Shown: positions 1 to 6,511 of the stretch, one piece after another
Numbering within the stretch: position 1 is the stretch's first letter
Layout of the letters: each line of letters begins with the position of its first letter
Source: CALGLS01 sp047626155
GTDB taxonomy: Bacteria > Bacteroidota > Bacteroidia > Chitinophagales > Saprospiraceae
Assembly: GCA_047626155.1 (NCBI GenBank)
Contig: JBLHRR010000030.1
Coordinates: 1-41,654, forward strand
Direction: 5' to 3'
DNA: 41,654 nt
The notes under the pieces: model-generated
Databases searched by the model: none
What the model was told of the DNA's origin: nothing
The model's input: only the letters and a program-made list of their open reading frames with translations
Made by a program: the position numbers and the translations under genes

Positions 1-46
1 CGTAAATAAGAATTCAAAATATGAGATATTAAAAGTAAAAAACTGA

Positions 47-130
47 TGATAACAAGAGCTCTACATCCATAGCTGCGAAAACCCCTCAATTATAGTGTTC
101 GCAGCTATGGTGCAGAGCCATGCGTTAGCA
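47..130 (+). other. attC recombination site 1 (integron cassette)
   Basis: Imperfect palindrome. The left box TGATAAC (47-53) pairs with the right box GTTAGCA (124-130). The inner arms pair almost completely: CCATAGCTGCGAA on the left against TTCGCAGCTATGG on the right, with one-base slips typical of attC extrahelical bases. The short unpaired centre is AT-rich. The layout and 84-bp length fit the attC family (RYYYAAC ... GTTRRRY). It closes a cassette that lies mostly upstream of the window and precedes the esterase cassette. Confidence 0.75.
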
Positions 131-155
131 AAAATTAAATCTCCAATAAAACGAT

Positions 156-953
156 ATGAAAAATATTTATTTAATAATAATATGTTCTTTTTTTATACTC
201 TTTAGCTGTAAAAAAGAAGAATTAGAAATTATAGGCATAACAGAAGAATTTACGATTAAATCAATGATTATAAATGACGATTATCCAATTTTTGTTTTTT
301 TGCCCTCGAATTATAATCCCAACGAGCCAAATCAACTAATAATAGGGCTTGATGGTGAATTTAGGTTTGACGATATAGCGAATATTATTTCTGAAAAGTC
401 GCAGAATGGAAGTATCCCTCCCTGTATTTTTGTGGCTGTTGGAAATTCAGAAGAAAGAAACCGGGACTATACGCCTACAAAATATGAATATGGAGAAGGG
501 GGTGCTGAAAATTATTATCATTTTTTAAAAAATGAATTAATTCCAGAGCTTGAATCTAAATACAGCATCGACACCTTGAACACCAAAACCTTAATTGGAA
601 ATTCCTTCGGCGGGCTTTTTACCAATTATGCGATGTTTCAAAACAGAATTGACAATCCTTTCAATAAATTCATTTCTGTTGGTTGTTCCTTTTGGTTTGA
701 CTCAGGAGTGATTTTTGAATACGAAGAGAATTATTCCCTAAATCATTCTGATTTAAATGCGAAATACTATTCAGGCATGGGAACATTGGAAGGTGGTATA
801 AACCTTGGCTCATTTAATGAAATGAATGATAGATTAAAAAACAGGCATTATTCTCATCTTCTAATGCAAACAGAATTCTTGGAAAAACATGGCCATACGG
901 GTGCCGCTACAATTGGATTTAAAAATGGATTAAATTATGTATTTACAAATTAA
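156..953 (+). CDS. Putative esterase lipoprotein (alpha/beta hydrolase, esterase D-like)
   Basis: 265 aa. The N-terminus is a lipoprotein signal with a lipobox ending LFSC (Cys at about residue 18), so the mature enzyme should be membrane-anchored outside the cytoplasm. The body resembles the putative esterase family (PF00756, IroE/esterase D type). The nucleophile elbow GNSFGG has Ser at about residue 150, and a late HGHTG motif near residue 248 could carry the catalytic His. The substrate is unknown. It is the first gene of the cassette bounded by attC1 and attC2. Its last 17 bases overlap the start of the next gene in another frame, so the two are probably translationally coupled. The gene is AT-rich compared with the chromosomal part of the window. 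Confidence 0.75.
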   Translation: MKNIYLIIICSFFILFSCKKEELEIIGITEEFTIKSMIINDDYPIFVFLPSNYNPNEPNQLIIGLDGEFRFDDIANIISEKSQNGSIPPCIFVAVGNSEERNRDYTPTKYEYGEGGAENYYHFLKNELIPELESKYSIDTLNTKTLIGNSFGGLFTNYAMFQNRIDNPFNKFISVGCSFWFDSGVIFEYEENYSLNHSDLNAKYYSGMGTLEGGINLGSFNEMNDRLKNRHYSHLLMQTEFLEKHGHTGAATIGFKNGLNYVFTN

Positions 954-1527
954 AACGTACAGCATATTTTTGGTATTGTGCACATTAGCATTGAATAATT
1001 TGTATGCACAAAAAGAAAATCAAAATTCTAATTCAGTTGAAATAGGATTTATTGTTGCGGGTAATGAAGCGATTTATTATGGTGGGTATGGTAAATTTAC
1101 AATGCCTTTATCTCAAACAAAACACTATTTCACTTTAGGAGCTTCTCTAACCAGTTATTTTGACTTCAAAGGGGAGTCAACTAGTGAAGCTTACCTGAAA
1201 AATGATGTGGATATGAGAGTATTGCCAAATTTAGTTGCAGGTTATTCTTTAAATTTTAAAAAGTTTCAACTTAATCTTGAAATACCCATTGGTTTGAGCA
1301 TTGCTATTACAAAGGGAACTTTAGTCAATGAAAAAATAGGATTTGAACGAGAATATTCAAACAAGGAAAGTTTTTTTAATTACGGTATTGCATTGGCTCC
1401 AAAGTATAAAATTAATGAGAAAAACTTAATTGGATTGTATGGATTCCTGCCTTTGGTATCAGATAAAGCTCAGTCCGGTTACCAATTTGGTGTTAACTGG
1501 ACAATGATTTTCGGTAAAAACAATTAA
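937..1527 (+). CDS. Small secreted protein, probable outer-membrane beta-barrel
   Basis: 196 aa. The signal peptide ends in LYAQ, a typical Bacteroidota Sec cleavage context. The rest shows alternating aromatic/polar stretches and Gly-rich turns (YYGGYGKF, HYFTLGAS, YQFGVNWTMIFG), as expected of a short porin-like beta-barrel. The last strand ends in a hydrophobic, aromatic-containing segment. No named family was recognised. It overlaps the esterase gene by 17 bp and ends 16 bp before attC2, so the two genes share one cassette. The function may be linked to the esterase, but that is inference from linkage only. Confidence 0.6.
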   Translation: MYLQIKTYSIFLVLCTLALNNLYAQKENQNSNSVEIGFIVAGNEAIYYGGYGKFTMPLSQTKHYFTLGASLTSYFDFKGESTSEAYLKNDVDMRVLPNLVAGYSLNFKKFQLNLEIPIGLSIAITKGTLVNEKIGFEREYSNKESFFNYGIALAPKYKINEKNLIGLYGFLPLVSDKAQSGYQFGVNWTMIFGKNN

Positions 1528-1543
1528 TCATAAGAATAACTTT

Positions 1544-1674
1544 TGCTAACATAAAATATAGTGCATTTGGCAGATAGTACTAAATATGAAGATAATAGGG
1601 ATAAATAAATATAGTAGTAAATTGAAAGATTGAAGCATTGAAATGCCAAACGCACCATATTCAATCCGTTAGCA
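1544..1674 (+). other. attC recombination site 2
   Basis: 131-bp imperfect palindrome. The left box is TGCTAAC (1544-1550) and the right box is its perfect complement GTTAGCA (1668-1674). Between them the arms pair as ATATAGTGCATTTGGCA against TGCCAAACGCACCATAT, with a 2-3 base asymmetry next to the outer box. This asymmetry is what sets strand choice in known attC sites. The centre (about 1573-1643) is an AT-rich loop. The site lies directly after the barrel gene. The right box matches attC1 exactly (GTTAGCA). Confidence 0.85.
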
Positions 1675-1714
1675 AGCAATCAGGAAGAGGAATCCTCCTT
1701 TTTAAATGAGGTGC

Positions 1715-1863
1715 TTCTAACACGGTATATACATCCATGCCGCGCGAAACTATTTGAGTGCTTTTTTGCGAAATTAAGCCGAGAGAAAAATCGTCAGAAT
1801 GTCGCAAAAAAGCACTCAAAGCTAGACGCAGGAAGCGGCACGGTGCATATATAATCGTTCGAC
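1715..1863 (+). other. attC recombination site 3, closing an empty cassette
   Basis: 149-bp palindrome with left box TTCTAAC (1715-1721) and right box GTTCGAC (1857-1863). The inner arms contain a perfect 19-bp pair (TTTGAGTGCTTTTTTGCGA and its complement). The outer arms pair with slips (TATATACATCCATGCCGC against GCGGCACGGTGCATATATA). Only 40 bases separate it from attC2, so the cassette between them has no room for a gene. Minus-strand reading frames across this palindrome (for example 1661-1891) are by-products of the symmetry. Confidence 0.75.
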
Positions 1864-1869
1864 ACAAGC

Positions 1870-3769
1870 GTGTGCTCTGAATGGAAAACAAACTATTGAT
1901 TAAATCAAATAAGTATGTAGCCCAATGCTGTAATTAAGATGGAGGCAGGCCCTCCGTAGACGCCGTACAGGCGGAGTTTACAAATCACCTTAAGGTGCTG
2001 GAGAAGTGATTCTCTGGTATCGAGCGTTAAGGAAAAGGCTTGGTAAGACGAGTCAGATAAGAATAGAAAAGATGAATGAAAATGAACTACTGATGAAATG
2101 TCGAGAGAACGAACAATCTGTCCAAACTGCAATAAGCTTGTGTTTGCAGGATAAGGGTATAACGGGTGACCTGATTTACTGGTTATACGGCAGACGGCAT
2201 ATAGGTAGCATGAGTTCTATTCAGGCTTAATTATGGAACAGAGGAAGTCAACAATAGATGATAAAGGAAAGACACAAGAAGGGCAAACACCTTTGAGGTC
2301 AAATACTGATGCTATTGTTGATGGCGGATTCAACCGTAGTAGCAATGAAGACCCTGTAATGGGGTTGGAGCAAAGGGTTGGAATTATACAGCTGGAACTA
2401 CCATTAACAACTTCTGTAAAAGGAAGGAGGACTAAGGGAGTGTCAGCAAAAGGAATACCGGTCACCAGATCAATGGTCTGGCAAGCCTACAAGAAAGTTA
2501 GGAAGAATAAAGGAAGTGGAGGTGTTGATGGAAAGAGTTTAAAAACTTACCAGCAGGACCAAGAAGACAACCTTTACAAACTATGGAACCGACTTACTTC
2601 TGGGAGTTACTTTCCAAAAGCGGTAAAGCAAGTATCGATACCAAAGAAAGATGGAGGCAAACGAAAGTTGGGTATACCAACAATCGACGACCGAATCGCA
2701 CAACAAGTAATTAAAGATTATTTGGAGAAAAGATTCGAGAAGGAATTCCATGAAAACTCTTATGGGTACCGTCCTTTAAAAAGTGCGCATCAGGCAGTTC
2801 AGCAAGTACGTAAAAACGTATGGAAACGAGACTGGGTGATCGACATGGATATTAAAGGATTTTTTGACGAAGTATCACATGAACTTTTGATGAAAGCATT
2901 GCATAAACATGTTACCGAAAGGTGGGTGATTATGTACATCAAAAGATGGCTAGATTGCCCCATTGAAACGGAGTCAAAAGAAAAGATTTACCGTAGCGGA
3001 AAAGGAACGCCCCAAGGAGGTGTAATAAGTCCTCTGTTAGCAAACTTGTTCTTACATTATGTGTTTGACAAATGGCTCGAAAAGACTTATCCAAATCTTA
3101 TGTTCGTAAGATATGCCGATGATATCATTGTGCATTGTCGAACAGAAAAAGAAGCGGAAAAGTACTAGAGAGCATCAAGAGTCGAATGGCATCATGTGAG
3201 TTAACTTTACATCCAGCAAAGACTAAAATTGTCTTTTGCAAGAAGCATAAAGCCAAGCCAGTTAAGAAAACCATTAAGTTTGACTTTCTAGGTTTCAGCT
3301 TTCAACCAAGGACTAGTTCCAATAAAAACGGAAAGATGTTTCTTGGATATGATTGCGCCATAAGTCAATCGAGTAAGAAGAAAATAATTACAGATATTCG
3401 ATCAACAAAGTTCCAACGATGGACCAATAGAAGTATATCACAAATCGCTGAATTTTTCAATCCGAAAATAAGGGGATGGATAAACTACTTCGGAAAATTT
3501 AGGAAGCATAAATTGAATAGTGTTTTTTATATCTTTGAAAGAAGAATTATGGAATGGGCTCGTAGACGGTATAAACGTTTAGGGAAATCTTTCATCAAAG
3601 CGAGTAAATGGTTTTATAGATTTAGGGAAAACAACCCAAATCTGTTTGCTCACTGGGAAAGGGGTTTTCATAACGTGTAACTTTATGTATAATAAGAGCC
3701 CTATGATGGGAGACTATCACGTACGGTTCTGTGAGAGGCTTGAGGTGAAATTCCTCTTGCCTACTTGAC
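1870..3769 (+). mobile_element. Group II intron 1 (RNA plus broken intron-encoded protein)
   Basis: A self-splicing retroelement of about 1.9 kb. The proposed 5' end is GTGTG at 1870, six bases after the attC3 right box. The 3' end is set by domain V (3696-3731, GAGCC ... GTACGGTTC with a GGGAGAC-type apical region) and domain VI, ending CTACTTGAC at 3769. Bases 1870-2232 hold no gene and should fold as domains I-IV of the ribozyme. The reverse transcriptase occupies 2233-3680. The 3' boundary is fairly secure. The 5' boundary is inferred from the GUGYG consensus. Confidence 0.8.
2233..3680 (+). pseudogene. ltrA: Group II intron reverse transcriptase/maturase, frameshifted
   Basis: Two overlapping frames (2233-3168 and 3135-3680) together encode a complete reverse transcriptase/maturase of about 482 aa. 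RT signatures in frame 1 are the fingers motif KGSGGVDG, GIPTIDDR, SYGYRPLKSAHQA, the GTPQGGVISPLLAN motif and the catalytic YADD at about residues 295-298. Frame 2 carries FDFLGF and the maturase (domain X) motif IRGWINYFG. It ends in the FAHWE-type tail seen in many bacterial group II proteins and has no HNH endonuclease. Reading continues perfectly if one A is restored in GCGGAAAAGTAC near 3158-3165. The break follows YADD, so the truncated product lacks the maturase domain. It could be a real -1 mutation, a sequencing error in a short A run, or less likely programmed frameshifting. Confidence 0.85.
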
Positions 3770-3800
3770 AAGAAAAAATTGAACCCATAAATAGGAAATT

Positions 3801-4436
3801 ATGAACAGAACTCTCGGATTATTGATTCTGGTATTAATTCTAAATTCTTGTAAAGGTCAAACGACAAAGAATGAAAATAAAATTGTTGGTGGTCCATGTG
3901 AAGATTGTGAAGCAGCCTTAGATTATAAACTACTAAATCTAAGTCCTAAATCTGTTGTTACCTTGACAGGATTTAACGAAACCAATCCGAAATTAAAAAT
4001 AACAGGAACAGTTTACAAATCAGATGGAAAAACACCAGCTGAAAATGTAATTCTTTATATTTATCATACCAGTCGAGATGGTATTTACGAACCAAGCAAT
4101 AATCCAATTGGATGGGAGAAACGACACGGAAAATTCAGAGGATGGCTGATAACGAATACAAATGGTGAATTTACATTTTATACTTTTAGACCAGCTCCAT
4201 ATCCTGAAGTTCAAGAATCTGAGCACATTCATATGTATGTAAAGGAACCTGATAAAATCCCTTACTACATCGACAACTTTATGTTTTTGGATGACCCAAC
4301 TCTAAAACAGGAGGACATAGAATCGCAAAAGAATAGAGGAGGTTCGGGACTCATAAACCTTAAAGAACAAAATGGAATTCTTATAGGATATAGAGATATA
4401 ATTTTAGGATTGAATATTCCAAACTATTTAGAATAA
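3801..4436 (+). CDS. Intradiol ring-cleavage dioxygenase-like lipoprotein
   Basis: 211 aa. The lipobox LNSC puts Cys at residue 17, so the mature domain should be an extracytoplasmic lipoprotein. The body matches the intradiol dioxygenase fold (protocatechuate 3,4-dioxygenase/catechol 1,2-dioxygenase, PF00775). Candidate Fe(III) ligands are visible: Tyr96 in DGIYEP, Tyr134 in RPAPYPEV, and His142 and His144 in the HIHMYV motif. The preceding GEFTFYTFRPAPYP is the usual strand and loop leading to the second Tyr. The natural substrate is unknown; secreted members of this superfamily are poorly characterised. The gene is the cargo of the cassette ended by attC4, 14 bp after its stop. Intron 1 lies 31 bp upstream of its start and may separate it from its promoter. 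Confidence 0.75.
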   Translation: MNRTLGLLILVLILNSCKGQTTKNENKIVGGPCEDCEAALDYKLLNLSPKSVVTLTGFNETNPKLKITGTVYKSDGKTPAENVILYIYHTSRDGIYEPSNNPIGWEKRHGKFRGWLITNTNGEFTFYTFRPAPYPEVQESEHIHMYVKEPDKIPYYIDNFMFLDDPTLKQEDIESQKNRGGSGLINLKEQNGILIGYRDIILGLNIPNYLE

Positions 4437-4450
4437 ATAAAAAAGCCAGC

Positions 4451-4517
4451 AGGTAACAAAGTGGATATGATCAGTGCCTCCACAAGGTCGGCACCGTCAC
4501 ATCCACAACCGTTGCCA
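4451..4517 (+). other. attC recombination site 4
   Basis: Compact 67-bp site, the classic 59-base-element size. The left end AGGTAAC (4451-4457) pairs with the right box GTTGCCA (4511-4517). The inner arms pair as GTGGATATGATCAGTGCC against GGCACCGTCACATCCAC, with G-T wobble and slipped bases. The tip is a short loop (TCCACAAGGTC). It sits between the dioxygenase and agmatine deiminase-like genes. An in-frame ATG at 4461 lies inside this site, so the next gene's start was placed downstream. Confidence 0.8.
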
Positions 4518-4523
4518 TTAATT

Positions 4524-5852
4524 ATGAAAAAAATGAAGTACATAACATTAACACTAGTGATTTTTATTATTATTAGTTGCAAGAATGAAAAGTCTGCGGA
4601 CAAAAATTTAACTTCTGATAAATTTTATATGCCAGCAGAATATGAAAAACAAGATGCAGTCTGGTTAGGATGGTCAGATTATCCACCATATCAAAAACCG
4701 TTTTTAGATATTGCTAAAGCCTTATATCCAAAAATACCAATAAAGGTTATTTCAAATAATCAAGCTTCTTTAGAAAGATTAAAAGACACGTTGTCATCAC
4801 TCAATTTAGATATAACCAAATTTCAGTTTAATATAATTCCAGACAACCGGTATTGGATGCGAGACCACGGAGCAACTTATGTTATCAACGGAAAAGGAGA
4901 AAAGAAGGTCGTAGATTTTGGTTGGACACTTTACGGCAACAAAGAATGGTTAGAAAACTATTATAAAGGAAATAAAGATAGTGTTGATATTTACTATAAA
5001 CGAGCCTTGGGAAAAACTGGAATGGTTGATTCCATTATGGGAGCAGTTGAGAATTTAAAATCCATAAAGACTGATGTGAATATGGAAGGTGGTTCTATAG
5101 AAGTAAATGGCATAGGAACTTTAATACAATCGGAGTCTGTAACTTTTCAAAGAAACCCGGGTAAATCTAAACAGTATCTTGAATCCGAATTAAAACGTGT
5201 ACTTGGAGTTTCAAATATAATTTGGCTCAAAAGCGGACTAGTAGAGGACGGTTTTTGGTGGAATAAAATATATGATAATTATTATGGTTGGGGAGTTTCA
5301 GGACACACAGATGAATTTGTTCGTTTTGTAAACGATTCTACAATTTTATTAGCTTGGGTAGATGAATCAGAGAAAGATTTGAATCCGATAAACAAATGGA
5401 ACTATGAAAGGATGTCAGAGAATCTAAAAATTTTAGAAAATGCTAAAGACCAAAATGGAAAATCATTTAAAATCATAAAATTTCCGTTACCAGACCCAAT
5501 CTATTTAAAAACTAAAGTAACTGAAACTGATAATAATTCGAGTGTTGACTTCAATGATTGGACAGTAGGGAAAAAATGGGGCCCAAATAAAAATGAATTG
5601 AAAGTTGGTGATTCTATAAACTGGGTCGCAGCATCAAGTTACTTAAATTATCTAGTGACAAATGATTTAGTTATAATGTCTACTTATACCGAACAAGGTT
5701 CATCAATTGAAAAAGAAGAACAAGCAAAGAAAATTATAAAAGAAGTTTTTCCAAATAGAGAACTGATACTTTTGGATGCGATGACCATAAATTATAATGG
5801 TGGAGGAATTCATTGTTCTACACAACAAGAACCAAGCGTGAAAAATAACTAA
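4524..5852 (+). CDS. Agmatine deiminase / Porphyromonas-type arginine deiminase family lipoprotein
   Basis: 442 aa from ATG 4524, which places MKKMKYITL and the lipobox IISC at the N-terminus. The longer frame from 4461 only adds attC sequence. The family (PF04371) hydrolyses guanidinium groups, either agmatine to N-carbamoylputrescine or peptidyl-arginine to citrulline. Catalytic positions are present: Asp114 in WMRDHG, Glu188 in MEGGS, His261 in SGHTDEF and Cys431 in IHCSTQQEP. A lipoprotein signal is unusual for agmatine deiminase, which is normally cytosolic, and recalls secreted peptidylarginine deiminases. Substrate cannot be told from sequence. It is the only gene of its cassette, between attC4 and attC5, with attC5 starting directly after the stop. 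Confidence 0.85.
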   Translation: MKKMKYITLTLVIFIIISCKNEKSADKNLTSDKFYMPAEYEKQDAVWLGWSDYPPYQKPFLDIAKALYPKIPIKVISNNQASLERLKDTLSSLNLDITKFQFNIIPDNRYWMRDHGATYVINGKGEKKVVDFGWTLYGNKEWLENYYKGNKDSVDIYYKRALGKTGMVDSIMGAVENLKSIKTDVNMEGGSIEVNGIGTLIQSESVTFQRNPGKSKQYLESELKRVLGVSNIIWLKSGLVEDGFWWNKIYDNYYGWGVSGHTDEFVRFVNDSTILLAWVDESEKDLNPINKWNYERMSENLKILENAKDQNGKSFKIIKFPLPDPIYLKTKVTETDNNSSVDFNDWTVGKKWGPNKNELKVGDSINWVAASSYLNYLVTNDLVIMSTYTEQGSSIEKEEQAKKIIKEVFPNRELILLDAMTINYNGGGIHCSTQQEPSVKNN

Positions 5853-5986
5853 TGGCAACACCGTATATAATTTATTGCTGGCTCTTTGCATACTTACGAA
5901 AGTCCTCGCGGACTTTCTAGGTCAGTAATTATTTACTAAATTAGGTCCTTGAAACACGCAACAAACCATATACAAACACGTTGTAC
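5853..5986 (+). other. attC recombination site 5
   Basis: 134-bp site. The left box TGGCAAC (5853-5859) begins right after the stop codon of the deiminase gene, and the right box is GTTGTAC (5980-5986). Arms pair as GTATATAATTTATTGC against GCAACAAACCATATAC. The central loop carries its own perfect 8-bp stem with a TCGC tetraloop (GAAAGTCC 5898-5905, GGACTTTC 5910-5917). The right end, read on the other strand as GGTGTACAAC, is nearly identical to the left end of attC6, as expected of neighbouring sites in one array. Confidence 0.75.
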
Positions 5987-6219
5987 ACCATGAAAAAAGA
6001 AAAAAAACAGAATGCCAACAAATAGAAAAAGAGAATTAAAAATTTCTCTTCTATTCAAAACAAATTAGATTTTTAAAAAAAGTTTTTAAGTTCAAAAAAG
6101 AATCTCAAATTACGGCAAATAAGAAAAGAGATTTTATCATGGTCAAAAAAGAATTAAAAATCGAATAATAAAATTAGTTAGTAAACTTTGAATTACGAAC
6201 ATAGAAAAAGAAAAATATC

Positions 6220-6333
6220 ATGGAAGTAAAAGAAAAAAAGAAAAATGGGTTAACATTGGCAATTGGAATTGGAGTCGGAATGATTTTGTATAAAGTGATT
6301 TTTGAAATACTATGGCCAATGATTTTTGATTAA
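6220..6333 (+). CDS. 37-aa single-span membrane peptide (cassette cargo)
   Basis: Short ORF, ATG 6220 to TAA 6331-6333, giving 37 aa. A charged head (MEVKEKKKNG) is followed by a Gly-rich hydrophobic stretch (about residues 11-36: LTLAIGIGVGMILYKVIFEI then LWPMIF), a probable single transmembrane helix with the Lys-rich end on the cytoplasmic side. It is the only frame with protein-like composition in the very AT-rich cassette between attC5 and attC6. The rest of the cassette (5987-6219 and 6334-6492) is A/T-rich and shows no other gene. No family was recognised; small membrane peptides in integron cassettes are often of unknown role or toxins. Chance ORF cannot be excluded. Confidence 0.4.
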   Translation: MEVKEKKKNGLTLAIGIGVGMILYKVIFEILWPMIFD

Positions 6334-6511
6334 AAAACCATCCTTTCTATTAATCGAATTTTAAAAGTCAAATAATAAAATTGCAAATTGGATTTTTAAA
6401 AAACGAAAGATAAAAAATGCTTCGAATTTAGTTCAGTTTTTAATTTTAAAAATCAGTTCTTCGTTTTGAGTAAATTGAAAAAAAAACACGGTGTACAACA
6501 ATGTATATACG

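Noticed and set aside
1661..1891. Minus-strand ORF of 76 aa
   Set aside because: Lies over attC3; its reading frame is a product of the palindrome, with no start signal or protein-like pattern.
2006..2230. Upstream plus-strand ORF of 74 aa
   Set aside because: It is intron 1 ribozyme RNA; there is no conserved protein pattern.
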